The notes: a model not told the origin generated them from the sequence alone. A stretch of DNA of 64,000 nucleotides from Betaproteobacteria bacterium (GCA_016708825.1 JADJEZ010000007.1:197278-261277); one strand, 5' to 3'; positions 34,084-44,162 are shown, numbered from the stretch's first letter. Numbers and translations: made by a program.

Positions 34084-35724
34084 TCAGGAGGCCTCGAAGC
34101 GCAGGTTCAGCAGGAAGGCGCGCCCCGGGGCGTCGTAGCCGACGGTGTGCTCGTAGCGCTTGTCCAACAGGTTGGTGGCCACCAGCTCGACGCGCCAGCT
34201 CCGGCTTGCGGTCCAGCCCACGGTGGCGTCGGCGATCGCGTATCCCGGCAGCCGCGAGCCCGGCGATTCCGACGCGGAGTCGAAGCGCTCGCCGCTCGCG
34301 GTGACGCCGCCGGAAAGGGACCACGCGCCGAAGCCGCGCGAGGCCTCGAGGCGACCGAAGCGCTTGGCGCGGCCCTGCAGCAGGAAGCCGGTGTCTTCGT
34401 CCCGCGGGCGCTGCGCGGCGAAGGAGGCCCTGACTTGCGCACCCCACACCGTGCCCTCGGCGGTGGCCTCCAGCCCGCGGATGCGCGCGCGGCGCACGTT
34501 GGCCATGGTCGGGAAGACATAGGTGATGAGGTCCTCGATGCGATGGTCGAACGCGGTGAGCCGCGCCCGCCAGCCGGCGAGTTCCTCGCTCCGGAACCCC
34601 GCTTCGCGGCTGCGGCTTCGCTCGGGGCGCAGGTCCGGGTTGGGCACGTAGAAATCCGAGGACGGGGCGTACAGGTCGAAGAACGTCGGCGCGCGGAATC
34701 CGCGTCCGTAGGTCGCGGTGACGAGTCCCACGCCCGGCCACGGCAGCCCGATGCTCGTCGCCCCCGTCTGGCGCGAGCCGAACTGGTCGTCGTCGTCGCG
34801 CCGCGCGGAGGCTTCCAGTCGGTAGCCGCGCCAGCTTTCGTTCAATGCCACCCAGGCGGAGTTGGTGTCGCGGCGCGTCTGCGTGAACGGTGTCGGGGAG
34901 AGCACCTTCTGGCGGAGCGTCTCGAGGCCCGCCAGGAACTTGCCCGCCGGTGTCGTGAGTTCGTGGGTCCACGCCGCCTGGTCCTGGCGTGTCTCGAAGC
35001 GAGCCGGGTCGAATCCCTCGATCGAAAGCTCGTCGCGGCCCTGGCCAAGGGTGAGTCGGCTGGTCCACCACGGGGCGTAGGTCATGGAGGAGGCCACGCT
35101 CAGTCCCGAGAGCGTCTGCACGTTGCGGTCGCTGGCGAAATCGCCCTGCGCGTTTTCGACGGCGGTGAAGCCCGCCGCGAGGCGCGCCTCCGAGGCGCTG
35201 CCGGCGCCCGCATCGACGAAAAGACGGGGCTTCGCGGAGGCGCGCGTGAAGATCTACACGACACCGCCGATCGCATCCGGCCCGTACAGGCTGGAGAGCG
35301 GCCCCTTCACGACCTCGATCCGCTCGATGAGCGCGAGCGGGATGTTCTCGATGGAAGTGGTGCCCACCGTGGCCGAACTCACGCGCAGGCCGTCCACCAG
35401 CACCAGGGTGTGGCCGGCATTGGCGCCGCGCAGGAAGAGGCCCGCGGGCTGGCCTGCTCCCCCGGTGCCGCGGAACTCGACGAGGGCGCGGCGCTGGAGG
35501 ATCTCGGCGAGCGAGACGGGCCCGGCACGGTCGATGTCCTCGCGGGTGATCACCTCGACGTCGCGCAGGGCATCGGCCGCGCGCTGGGGGCTGCGGATGG
35601 CGGTAACGACGACGGCGTCGAGGGGCTGGAAGGCGAGGGTGGGTGCTGGGGAGGGCGGGAACTGCTGGGCGGAGGCGCCCAATGCCATGGCGGCAGCCAG
35701 GCCGGCCAGAGGCGGGGTTTTCAT
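34084..35724 (-). CDS. btuB: BtuB-like TonB-dependent vitamin B12 receptor, interrupted by an amber codon
   Basis: About 546 residues in one frame, broken by a single TAG at 35254-35256. Before it: signal peptide (PPLAGLAAAMALGASAQQ), plug domain with DAVVVTAIRSPQ, LRGANAGHTLVLVDGLRVSS, IERIEVVKGPLSSLYGPDAIGGVV. After the stop the plug-barrel sequence goes on unchanged: IFTRASAKPR, then barrel strands, ending FLLNLRFEAS. The usual residue at this place is Gln or Asn (GGVIQIFTR), so CAG to TAG explains it. The preceding cobalamin riboswitch supports the B12 role. As written only the plug would be made. Confidence 0.85.
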
Positions 35725-35804
35725 GGTGGGTTGTCTTTCGTGGTCCGGGCGAGCCAGCGTCCCCGCAGGCTCTTGGGTTGCATTCCCCCTTTCGGGGCCT
35801 TTGC

Positions 35805-35942
35805 CGTCGGGCCGGTCTCCGGGCTCGCCAGACTTGACCACCGCCTTCCCGGGGCCCGAAGGCCCCAGTGGCTGGGGGGTGGTCCACACTGGCTTACCGT
35901 TGCGGGGGCAGCGCCGGCATCTCACCGGCTTCCCGGACACCC
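35805..35942 (-). promoter_or_regulatory. Cobalamin riboswitch
   Basis: Read on the minus strand: GGGAAGCCGGTGAGATGCCG, then GCTGCCCCCGCAACGGTAAG, GCCACTGG, GGGAAGGCGG and the B12 box region GAGCCCGGAGACCGGCC at 35809-35826. These are the conserved blocks of the adenosylcobalamin aptamer in the right order. It ends about 80 bases before the btuB start and should switch it off when cobalamin is plentiful. Confidence 0.93.
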
Positions 35943-36026
35943 GATTGCAGCCGCGATGATAGGCCGGGGCGCGTCCAAAGGCCAAGCGTTACATTCGAAA
36001 TCACTTTCAAAATAGACGCTTACACA

Positions 36027-36053
36027 TTGACCGGGAACCGTATTTCCAATAAT
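36027..36053 (+). promoter_or_regulatory. Possible promoter of the ZapB-like gene/zapA
   Basis: TTGACC at 36027-36032 and AATAAT at 36048-36053 with a 15-base spacer, in an AT-rich patch. The ATG is only 9 bases after the -10 box, so the transcript would be almost leaderless. Weak spacing lowers confidence. Confidence 0.45.
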
Positions 36054-36061
36054 CTGCACCC

Positions 36062-36262
36062 ATGGATTCCGAGCTCTCAGCCCTCGAGGCGAAGGTCGAA
36101 CAGACCGTCGCGCAGCTTCGGCAGTTGCGCGAGGACGCTCGCGAGCTTCGCCAGCAGCTTGCGGCCCGCTCCGACGAAAACGTGCGGCTCACGGAAAAAC
36201 TCGCGGCGGCCAAGGTGCGCATCGAGGCCCTGCTCAAGCTCATCCCGGAGACCGAGGCATGA
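36062..36262 (+). CDS. Small coiled-coil protein (TIGR02449, ZapB-like)
   Basis: 66 residues, nearly all one coiled coil: LEAKVEQTVAQLRQLREDAR, QQLAARSDENVRLTEKLAA, VRIEALLKLIPETEA. Small coiled-coil proteins of this type commonly precede zapA in proteobacteria and are thought to act in cell division as ZapB does in E. coli. The stop overlaps the zapA start by 4 bases. Confidence 0.8.
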   Translation: MDSELSALEAKVEQTVAQLRQLREDARELRQQLAARSDENVRLTEKLAAAKVRIEALLKLIPETEA

Positions 36263-36588
36263 ACGATGCCGCGCGGGACAAGGGGCTCACCATCCAGCTC
36301 CTGGGCCGCGAGTTTCGCGTCGCCTGCCCCGAGGGCGAGGAGATGCAGTTGCAGTCGTCGGTGGAATTCCTGAACCGCCGGATGAAGGAGCTGCGCGATG
36401 GCGGCAAGGTCGCCGGCAACGAACGCATCGCGATCATGACCGCGCTCAACATCGCCCACGAGTTCCTCGCGAAGAAGCCCGCGAAGGCCGCGCCTTCCGT
36501 TGACGATGCGGACTTTCAGCGTAGAATCGCAGCCATGCAGGAGACGCTGGATCTGGCGCTCGCCGCCGACCAGGACAAGCTCTTCTAG
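36259..36588 (+). CDS. zapA: Cell division protein ZapA
   Basis: 109 residues. The head domain IQLLGREFRVACPEGEE, LQSSVEFLNRRMKELRDG and NERIAIMTALNIAHEFL is typical; the C-terminal helix is a coiled coil. ZapA binds and bundles FtsZ at the division ring. It is followed by 6S RNA, the arrangement found in many beta- and gammaproteobacteria. Confidence 0.92.
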   Translation: MNDAARDKGLTIQLLGREFRVACPEGEEMQLQSSVEFLNRRMKELRDGGKVAGNERIAIMTALNIAHEFLAKKPAKAAPSVDDADFQRRIAAMQETLDLALAADQDKLF

Positions 36589-36598
36589 CGGCTTTCCG

Positions 36599-36775
36599 GT
36601 TTCCTGCGGTGTTCGTCCGGGCTTACATCTTCGAGCCGATAATTTGTTAAGCATGGACGCTCGCCTGATGAGTGCTATTGTGCGCGTCCCATGCGGATGT
36701 ACCTGCGGCACTCGGTGAGCGACCGCCTTGGACCTGTGGGTTCGAGTGCGGCCCGGACGAACACCGCAGGAAATC
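36599..36775 (+). ncRNA. ssrS: 6S RNA (SsrS)
   Basis: About 177 bases directly after zapA. The 5' arm TTCCTGCGGTGTTCGTCCGG (36601 on) pairs perfectly over more than 20 bases with the 3' arm ending CGAACACCGCAGGAAA (36751-36773), forming the closing stem; the middle would hold the large open bubble that mimics a promoter and traps sigma-70 RNA polymerase. Position between zapA and the next gene, size and the long closing stem all fit. Confidence 0.9.
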
Positions 36776-36794
36776 CCCTCATCCCCCCGCCCCC

Positions 36795-37265
36795 ATGTCC
36801 TACTGGCTCATGAAGTCGGAGCCGGACGAGTTCTCGATCGACGATCTCGCCCGCGCGCCGGGAAAGTCCACGCCCTGGTTCGGCGTCCGCAACTACCAGG
36901 CGCGCAACTACATGCGCGACGCGATGCGCGTGGGCGACGGCGTGCTCTTCTACCACTCGAGCTGCGCGGTGCCCGGCATCGCGGGGATCGCGAAGGTCGC
37001 GAGCGCCGCCCATCCCGACGAGACGCAGTTCGACCGCAAGAGCCCCTACTTCGATCCCAAGTCCTCCCGCGACAGCCCGCGCTGGGAGCTCGTGGACGTG
37101 AAGCTCGTGAAGAAGACGCGGCTCCTGTCCCTGGAGGAACTGCGCGGCCATCCGGATATCTCGGACATGGTGGTGCTTCGCCGCGGCAACCGCCTGTCGA
37201 TCACGCCGGTCACGCCCGGCGAATGGAAGTTCGTCACGGAGCTGCTCGCCCGCGATGCCCGGTGA
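36795..37265 (+). CDS. EVE domain-containing protein (thymocyte nuclear protein 1-like)
   Basis: 156 residues forming one EVE domain: YWLMKSEPDEFSIDDLAR, WFGVRNYQARNYMRDAM, GDGVLFYHSSCAVPGIAGIA, YFDPKSSRDSPRWELVDV. EVE domains are PUA-like and bind modified DNA or RNA bases. Common beside zapA/ssrS in betaproteobacteria. It overlaps the next gene by 11 bases. Confidence 0.9.
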   Translation: MSYWLMKSEPDEFSIDDLARAPGKSTPWFGVRNYQARNYMRDAMRVGDGVLFYHSSCAVPGIAGIAKVASAAHPDETQFDRKSPYFDPKSSRDSPRWELVDVKLVKKTRLLSLEELRGHPDISDMVVLRRGNRLSITPVTPGEWKFVTELLARDAR

Positions 37266-38058
37266 GGCGCTCACCTGGCTCACCTACGCCGGGCTCGGCG
37301 TCTTCGTCGGGTTCTTCTCGGGGCTCCTGGGCATCGGCGGCGGCGCGATGACGGTCCCGATCCTGGGCCTCGTCTTCCTCGCCTTCGGTTTTCCCACGGA
37401 ACACGTGATGCCGCTGGCGCTCGGCACCTCGCTCGCCGTGATCATTCCCGCCTCCGCCTCGAGCGCGCGCGAGCATCGCCGCCACGACGCCGTGCGCGCC
37501 GACCTCGTGCGCGCAGTCGCACCGGGCATCGCGCTCGCGGGCCTCGCGGCCGGGGCGATCGCGCGGGTCACGCCCGTCGCCTTCCTCAAGTACTTCTTCC
37601 TCGCGTTCGTGTTCTACGTGACGGCGCAGATCTTCTTCGGCTTGAAGCCCTCCCGCGAGCGGCCCCTGCCCGGCCGCGCGGGGCTGGCGGGCATCGGCGT
37701 GCTGATCGGCGGCGTCTCGGGCCTCGTCGGCGTCGGTGGCGCGATGATCTCGCTGCCGTTCATGACCTGGTGGGGCGTGCCCTTCCGCTCGGCGATCGGC
37801 ACCTCGGCGGCGATCAGCCTGGTCGTCGCCGTCGCCGGCACGCTGGGCTACGTGGCCGCCGGCATCACCGTGCCCTCGCTTCCGGAGTGGACGGTTGGCT
37901 ATGTCTACCTGCCCGCGCTCCTGGGCATTTCCGTGACGAGCGTGTTCGTCGCACCCTGGGGCGCGCGGCTCGCCCACCGCCTGCCCGTGGGAATCCTGAA
38001 GAAGGCCTTCGCGCTTTTCCTCCTCGCCCTGGCGGTGAAGCTCATTGCCTCCCTGTAG
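37255..38058 (+). CDS. TauE/SafE (TSUP) family permease
   Basis: 267 residues with eight or nine hydrophobic segments and the two family repeats: VGFFSGLLGIGGGAMTVPIL and GGVSGLVGVGGAMISLPFM. The end PVGILKKAFALFLLALAVK is typical. It moves sulfite, sulfonates or related anions. A second member lies at 10413-11166. ATG overlaps the EVE gene. Confidence 0.9.
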   Translation: MPGEALTWLTYAGLGVFVGFFSGLLGIGGGAMTVPILGLVFLAFGFPTEHVMPLALGTSLAVIIPASASSAREHRRHDAVRADLVRAVAPGIALAGLAAGAIARVTPVAFLKYFFLAFVFYVTAQIFFGLKPSRERPLPGRAGLAGIGVLIGGVSGLVGVGGAMISLPFMTWWGVPFRSAIGTSAAISLVVAVAGTLGYVAAGITVPSLPEWTVGYVYLPALLGISVTSVFVAPWGARLAHRLPVGILKKAFALFLLALAVKLIASL

Positions 38059-38118
38059 GGCGGGCGGGGGTCCGGGCGTAGAATTGCCGCCACCAACCGC
38101 CATGGGAACCGCGAGAAC

Positions 38119-39495
38119 TTGAAGATCCTCATCCTCGGCGCCGGCCAGGTCGGCGCCAGCGTGGCCGGCAGCCTCGTGTCGGAAAAGAACGACGTCACGG
38201 TGGTGGATACCAGCGCCGATCGCCTGCGCGAGCTGCAGAACCAGTTCAACCTGCGCACGGTCACGGGCAACGCCGCCCACCCCGAGATCCTCGCCGAGGC
38301 GGGCGCGGCCGACTCCGACATGATGTTCGCCGTAACCGCGAGCGACGAGACGAACCTCGTGGCCTGCAAGGTGGGGCACGCGGTCTTCAACATCCCGAAG
38401 CGGATCGCGCGCATCCGCTCGACCTGGTTCGAGGCCCACCCGGAGCTCCTGGGCGACGGGTGCTTCTCCGTGAGCCACGCCATCTGCCCCGAGCAGATCG
38501 TGACCGACTACATCGAGCTGCTGATCGATTTTCCGGAGGCGATCCAGGTGGTGGAGTTCGCCGGCGGCAAGATCAACGTCGTGGCCGTGCGCGCCCTGGA
38601 GGGCGGCCCGATGGTCCGGCACCCGCTGCGCGACCTGGAGCGGCTGCTCCCCGACTTCGCGGTGAAGGTAGCGGCGATCTATCGCAACGACCGGCCGCTC
38701 GACATCGCCCCGGACACGATCGTGCAGGCGGGCGACGAGGTGTTCTTCGTCGCGGCCGCCGAGCACATCCGCAAGGTCATGGCGCACATGCGCCACGTCG
38801 ACCGGGTCGTGGAGCGCGTGATCATCGCCGGCGGCGGCAACATCGGCCTGCGGCTCGCCCGCGCCCTCGAGCCGCACCTGAACGTGAAGCTGATCGAGGC
38901 CTCGAAGCGCCGCTGCGAGTTCCTCGCCGGGCAGCTCTCCTCCGCGCTCGTGCTCAACGCGGACGTGAGCAACGAGGACCTGCTGACGGACGAGAACGTG
39001 GAGGACACGGACCTCTTCGTCTCCGTCACCAACGACGACGAGGCGAACATCATGTCGGCGCTGCTCGCCAAGCGGATGGGCGCGCGGCGCGTGATCGCGC
39101 TCATCAACCGGCGCGCCTACGGCGACCTGATGCAGGGCGGGCAGATCGACATCGCGATCTCGCCGGCGCTCGCAACGCTCGGCACCCTCCTCGAGCACGT
39201 GCGCCGCGGCGACGTGGTGGCGGTGCACAGCGTGCGCCGGGGCCGCGCCGAGGCGCTGGAACTCATCGCCCACGGCGACCGCAAGACCTCCCGCGTGGTG
39301 GGCAAGCGCATCCGCGAGATCGACCTGCCGCCGGGTGCGAGCATCGTGGGCCTCATCCGCGACGGCGAGGCGATCGTCGCCGAGGAGGACGGCCACGTGA
39401 TCGAGCCCGACGACCACGTCGTCGTCTTCCTCACCCAGAAGCGCATGATCCCGAAGGTGGAGAAGCTCTTCGAAGTCGGCGTGGGCTTCTTCTGA
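38119..39495 (+). CDS. trkA: Trk potassium uptake system peripheral protein TrkA
   Basis: 458 residues with two RCK halves: MKILILGAGQVGASVAGSLV at the start and VIIAGGGNIGLRLARAL near residue 235, each an NAD-binding fold followed by a TrkA-C domain. It gates TrkH. It starts with TTG at 38119; the family N-terminus begins exactly there and no other start fits. trkH follows 8 bases later. Confidence 0.94.
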   Translation: MKILILGAGQVGASVAGSLVSEKNDVTVVDTSADRLRELQNQFNLRTVTGNAAHPEILAEAGAADSDMMFAVTASDETNLVACKVGHAVFNIPKRIARIRSTWFEAHPELLGDGCFSVSHAICPEQIVTDYIELLIDFPEAIQVVEFAGGKINVVAVRALEGGPMVRHPLRDLERLLPDFAVKVAAIYRNDRPLDIAPDTIVQAGDEVFFVAAAEHIRKVMAHMRHVDRVVERVIIAGGGNIGLRLARALEPHLNVKLIEASKRRCEFLAGQLSSALVLNADVSNEDLLTDENVEDTDLFVSVTNDDEANIMSALLAKRMGARRVIALINRRAYGDLMQGGQIDIAISPALATLGTLLEHVRRGDVVAVHSVRRGRAEALELIAHGDRKTSRVVGKRIREIDLPPGASIVGLIRDGEAIVAEEDGHVIEPDDHVVVFLTQKRMIPKVEKLFEVGVGFF

Positions 39496-39502
39496 TCACC
39501 GC

Positions 39503-41032
39503 GTGCGGCAATCGCCCGTGAAGCGCCCCTTCAGGCCCGTCAAGCCGGTGAAGTTCAGGCGGCTCTCGCTCCTGGAGCGGGTGGCCCCGGTCCTGAACGT
39601 GCTGAGCGTGGTGCTGATGCTCTTCGGCACGAGCCTTGCCGTTCCCTACGGCGCCTCGCACCTGCTCGACGACGGCGCCCATGGCCACTACATGGAGGCG
39701 CTCGCCATCACGCTCGTGTCCGGGCTCGCGCTCTACCTCGGCACGCGCGGGCGCCACCGGCGCGAGATCCAGCCCCGCGACGGGTTCCTCCTGGTGGCGC
39801 TGGTGTGGACGGTCCTGCCGGCGTTCGCAACGCTCCCGCTCATGTCCCACCTGCCGGAGCTTTCTTTCACCGACGCCTACTTCGAGTGCGTCTCCGGGCT
39901 CACGGCGACGGGGGCAACGATCCTCACCGGCCTGGACAGCCTGCCGGTGTCGCTCAACATCTGGCGCACGATGATGATCTGGATGGGCGGCATGGGCATC
40001 ATCGTGCTGGCGGTGGCGATCCTGCCGCTGCTCGGCGTGGGCGGCAGCCAGCTCTTCCGCGCCGAGATGGCGGGCCCGATGAAGGACGCGAAGCTCACGC
40101 CCCGCATCGAGGAGACGGCCAAGGGGCTGTGGCTCGTGTACTTCGCGCTCACCGCGGCCTGCGCGGGCGCCTACAAGCTCGCGGGCATGGACGGGCCCGA
40201 TGCCCTGATGCACGCCTTCACCACCGTGGGCCTGGGCGGGTTCTCCTCCCACGACGCGAGCTTCGCGTACTCAACTCGCCCGCGATCGAGGCCGTGGCCG
40301 TGGTCTTCATGCTGTTCTCGGCGGTCAACTTCACCGTCCATTTCCTCGCCTTCCGCGGGCGCAGCCTCGTCTCCTACGGCCGCGATCCCGAGGCGAGGCG
40401 CGTGGCCCTCTGGGCGGGGGCGGCCACGTTCATGGTCGGCGTGCACCTCTGGGGCCAGGGCACCTATCCCGACCTCGTCACCGCGATGCGCTACGCGGTC
40501 TTCAACGTGGTCTCCGTCGGCACGACCACGGGATACTCCTCCACCGACTACGCGCAGTGGCCGGTGTTCGCGCCGGCCTTCATGCTCTTCCTGTCGTGCT
40601 TCCTCGCGAGCGCGGGGTCCACGGGCGGGGGCATCAAGATGATCCGCGCGGTGGTGCTCTTCAAGCAGGCGCTCCGGGAACTCGTCCGCATCGTGCACCC
40701 CAGCGCGGTGGTGCAGGTGAAGGTGGATGGCCGCGTGATCGACAACAACCTGATCTTCGCGGTGCTCGCCTACATGCTGATGTACGGCGCCACGGTGATC
40801 GTCACGATGATGCTGCTCATGGGCAGCGGGCTGGACATCGTGACCTCCGTTTCGGCCGTGCTCGCCTCGATCAACAACCTCGGCCCGGGGCTCGGGCGTC
40901 GTGGGGCCGGCGTCGACCTACGCGTCGCTCACGGATTTCCAGAAGTGGGTGTGCACCGCGACGATGCTGCTCGGGCGCCTGGAGCTCTTCGCGATCATCG
41001 TGCTCCTCACGCCGGCGTTCTGGCGGAAGTAG
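39503..41032 (+). CDS. trkH: Trk potassium channel subunit TrkH, frameshifted twice
   Basis: About 509 residues across three frames. First frame: FECVSGLTATGATILTGLD (pore loop 1), WMGGMGIIVLAVAILPLLG. After about 40268: PAIEAVAVVFMLFSAVNFTV, VVSVGTTTGYSSTDYAQWP (pore loop), ASAGSTGGGIKMIRA. After about 40893: STYASLTDFQKWVCTATMLL, GRLELFAIIVLLTPAFWRK and a stop at 41030-41032. All four pore segments can be placed once the frames are joined. Both breaks are single bases. Potassium uptake driven by protons, with TrkA. Overlaps the convergent ligase gene end by 26 bases. Confidence 0.9.
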
Positions 41033-42258
41033 CGCTGCCCCGCGAGCGCAGGGCCCCGAGCACCGCGCCGGCGAGCGACCACGCGAGCAGCGCGTTGTGG
41101 CGGACGAGGAAATCGTCGGTCATGTTGCGGATCGCGAACCCCGCCACCAGCGTGAGCCCCAGGACAGCCGCGAGCCGGCGCCCATCCCCGGCGCGAAGGC
41201 CCTTCGCCATCTCCCGGACGAGCGCCGCGACCATCCACGCGAAGAGCGCGAGCCCCACGATGCCGCCCTGCAGGAGCACGTTCACCGGCGTGTTGTGCGC
41301 GTGCGTGTGCATCCGGTTGTCCACGCCCGGCGTGACCCCGGTGCGGAACCCGAGGCGCAGGATCTCGCGGCCGTAGCCGAAGCCGGCCCACGGCGCCTCG
41401 CCGTGGCGCCGTGCCGCGTAGTCCCAGAGGGCCGGGCGCGGGTCGTGGGCGAGCTGCGCCTCCTCGGCGAACTCCGTGCCCTCCAGGCGCTCGGCGCGCT
41501 GCTCGACCGCGAGGAGAAAGAGCGCCGCGAAGGCGAGCACCGCCGCCGCCGTGCCGCCGAGGATCCAGGCGCGCCGCGGCCCCGCGAGGCGCGTCCCGCA
41601 GGAGGATCACGGCGAGAACGGTCATCGCGGCGAGCGCGATCCAGGCGATCCGGTTGTCGTTCCACGAGGTGGCGACCAGCGTGAGGAGGGCGGATGCGGC
41701 CAGCGCCGTCCTCGCGAGGAGCGCGCCGGGCGCGGCGCGCAGGAAGGCCCAGGCGAGAAGCGGCATCGCGAGCACCACGTGGGTAGCGTAGAAGCCCACG
41801 TCGCCGTGCCAGCGCTGCGGGTCCCACCAGCCGTGGAGCACCACTTCGCCCACGGCCGCGATGCCGAGCCCCGCGAGCCCGGCAGAAAGGCTCCATGCCC
41901 AGCGGTCCATGGTCTCCAGGCTCGCGGTGGCCGCGAAGAAGGCGAGAAAGGCGATGAGGGGGTAGAGCAGCCCCGGGCGAAGCTCGCCCCGCGAGTAGGC
42001 GGGATCGACGCTCCACGCGACGGATGCCAGGCACCACGCCGACCAGGCAAGGAGCGGCACGAGCACGCGCCACGGGGGAAGGCGGGGCCGCGCCAGCGCG
42101 CCCTTGGCCGCCGCGCAGGCAAGCGCCAGCACCGCGAGCCCGAGAAAGGCGTTGCGCAGCGCCGCGCTGGAGGAAAAGGGAAGGACGAAGAGGAAGGCGG
42201 CCAGGAGCCCGACGGCCGCCTTCAGGCACGCGGGCTGGGAGTCGGGCGGCGGTTCCAT
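41007..42258 (-). CDS. O-antigen ligase family membrane protein, frameshifted
   Basis: About 416 residues in two frames joined near 41590. First part: nine or so hydrophobic segments (AAVGLLAAFLFVLPFSSSAA, LYPLIAFLAFFAATAS). Second part holds the periplasmic loop and the signature RMHTHAHNTPVNVLLQGGIV, the H-x-HN-x motif of the Wzy_C/WaaL family, preceded by WAGFGYGREILRLGF. It joins O-antigen or similar glycans to lipid A-core, or glycosylates pilin. ATG 42258 chosen. Fits the LPS genes at 27.8-34 kb. Confidence 0.85.
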
Positions 42259-42269
42259 CGAGCGCGCGC

Positions 42270-43400
42270 CTACACCCCGCACCAGCGGCGCATGATCGTC
42301 GCGAACGCATCCACCGATTGCTCGATCTTCGCCATGGAGCACCACTCGTCGGTCTGGTGCGCGAGCTTCGGCTCGCCGGGGCCGAGGATCACGGCGGGCG
42401 GGCCGCCGTAGCCCTGCTTGAGGAAGGCGCCGTCAGTCGAGAAGGTGATCGTCTTCGGCGTCGGGCGTGCGTCGAGGAAGGGCGTGCAGACCTCGAACAC
42501 CTCCTGCACCCATGCGGCCTCGGGCTCGGTGTAGAGCGAGGGCGTGTCCACGATCGGCTTCACCGTCGCGCCGCGGGGCCCCAGGAGCGTCTCGAGGGAA
42601 TGGCAGAGGTGGCCGTGGTCGACGCCGGGCACGGTGCGCATGTCCACGGTGATCCTCGCGGAGTCGGGCACCGAGTTGGTGTTGAGCCCGCCGCGGATGG
42701 TGCCCACGTTGAGCGTGGGGTTGCCCATCACCGGGTGCGAATCCACGGGGAAGCGGAACTTCTCGAGGTCGCCGATCACGTGCGCCATCTTGTTGATCGC
42801 GTTCTCGCCCACTTCCGGCATGGAGCCGTGGGCCGTCACGCCCGTGGTCTCGATCTCGAACCACACCAGGCCCTTGTGCCCGACGTAGGGGTAGTTCGCC
42901 GTGGGCTCGGCGACCACGATGGCGCCGGCGCGGTCCAGGAGCTTCGCGTCGGTGAGGAACTTCGCGCCCTCGCAGCCGATCTCTTCGCTCGCTGTGATGA
43001 CGAGGACCACGCCGGGACTCTTCGCGAGGTGCGGCGCGAGTTCGACCGCCGCCGCCACGAAGGCGGCGATGCCGCTCTTCATGTCGGTGGAGCCGCGACC
43101 GTAGAGCCGGTCGCCGTCGGTCGCTCCCGAGAACGCGTCCTTCGTCCACGGCTTCGCGCCCAGCGGCACCGTGTCGATGTGGCCGGTGAAGCAGATGGGC
43201 GGGCGATCCGGGTCGCCGCCGATCTCGGCGACGAGGCTCGTGCGCGCCTCGGCGAACTCGTGGTAGGCGATTCGAAAACCGGCCGCCTCGAGGATCGCAC
43301 CCAGGTGGCGCGCGCAGGCGCGCTCCATCCCCGGCGGGTTGATCGTGTTGAAGGCGAGCAGCTCCTTCGTGAGCGCGCGCGGATCGATGCGGGTCTTCAT
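42270..43400 (-). CDS. M20-family peptidase (acetylornithine deacetylase / succinyl-diaminopimelate desuccinylase type)
   Basis: 376 residues. Metal site 1: CFTGHIDTVPLG; bridging Asp in YGRGSTDMKSG; catalytic Glu pair in ITASEEIGCEGA; Asp/Glu in VVAEPTANYPYVGHKG; the dimerisation lid has TAHGSMPEVGENAI; the last His is in LAHQTDEW. This is the complete M20A set. Its substrate (acetylornithine or another N-acyl amino acid) cannot be told. It is upstream of the ligase on the same strand, 11 bases apart. Confidence 0.88.
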   Translation of the reverse strand: MKTRIDPRALTKELLAFNTINPPGMERACARHLGAILEAAGFRIAYHEFAEARTSLVAEIGGDPDRPPICFTGHIDTVPLGAKPWTKDAFSGATDGDRLYGRGSTDMKSGIAAFVAAAVELAPHLAKSPGVVLVITASEEIGCEGAKFLTDAKLLDRAGAIVVAEPTANYPYVGHKGLVWFEIETTGVTAHGSMPEVGENAINKMAHVIGDLEKFRFPVDSHPVMGNPTLNVGTIRGGLNTNSVPDSARITVDMRTVPGVDHGHLCHSLETLLGPRGATVKPIVDTPSLYTEPEAAWVQEVFEVCTPFLDARPTPKTITFSTDGAFLKQGYGGPPAVILGPGEPKLAHQTDEWCSMAKIEQSVDAFATIMRRWCGV

Positions 43401-43415
43401 GCGCCCGTGCCCCGT

Positions 43416-44162
43416 TCAGCCTGCCACGGCCCGCTTGCGCCGGCGCCGGACCCAGTGATTGAGCGTCTCCACGGCCACCGAGAAGGCGAGCGCGAAGTAG
43501 ATGTAGCCCTTGGGCACGTGCAGCCCGAAGCCGTCGGCGATGAGGAGAACGCCGATCAGCAGCAGGAAGGCGAGCGCCAGCATCTTCACCGTCGGGTGCG
43601 CGGAGACGAAGTTCGCGAGCGGGTTGGAGGCGATGATCATGATGATCATCGCGATCACCACGGCGACGACCATCACCCACAGGTGGTCCGCCATGCCGAC
43701 CGCGGTGATGACGGAATCGAGCGAGAAGATGATGTCGATCACGGCGATCTGCATCACCACGCCGCGGAAGGTCACCCCGGCCGCGCCTTCGGGACGGTCG
43801 GGCTCGCCGTCGTCCTTCTCGACCATCTCGTGGATCTCGACGGTGGCCTTGTAGAGGAGGAAGAGCCCCCCCGCGATGAGGATGATGTCGCGCCAGGAAA
43901 AGCCCTTGCCCGCGATCTCGAAGACCGGTTGCGTGAGCCCCACGATCCAGGCGAGCGTGGCGAGCAGCATGAGCCGAGTGATGAGCGCGAGCGAAAGCCC
44001 GATCTTGCGGCCCAGCGAACGCTGGTGCGCCGGCAGGCGCCCGGTGAGGATCGCGATGAAGACGAGGTTGTCGATCCCGAGGACGATCTCGAGGGCGGAA
44101 AGCGTGACCAGCGAAAGCCAGATCTGCGGGTCGGCGATCCAGGCGAAGGTGAAGAATTCCAT
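43416..44162 (-). CDS. TerC-family integral membrane protein
   Basis: 248 residues with seven to nine hydrophobic segments. LSALEIVLGIDNLVFIAIL and VIDIIFSLDSVITAVGMAD carry the paired acidic residues of the TerC family, and NFVSAHPTVKMLALAFLLLI and VPKGYIYFALAFSVAVETLN complete it. These proteins export or bind Mn2+ and other metals, or protect membrane proteins. ATG 44162 gives MEFFTFAWIAD, the common N-terminus. Upstream 227 bases to the TIG gene are non-coding and turn AT-rich. Confidence 0.9.
   Translation of the reverse strand: MEFFTFAWIADPQIWLSLVTLSALEIVLGIDNLVFIAILTGRLPAHQRSLGRKIGLSLALITRLMLLATLAWIVGLTQPVFEIAGKGFSWRDIILIAGGLFLLYKATVEIHEMVEKDDGEPDRPEGAAGVTFRGVVMQIAVIDIIFSLDSVITAVGMADHLWVMVVAVVIAMIIMIIASNPLANFVSAHPTVKMLALAFLLLIGVLLIADGFGLHVPKGYIYFALAFSVAVETLNHWVRRRRKRAVAG

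Noticed and set aside
37234..39417. 727-residue minus-strand frame
   Set aside because: Antisense to the TauE permease and trkA; shadow composition.
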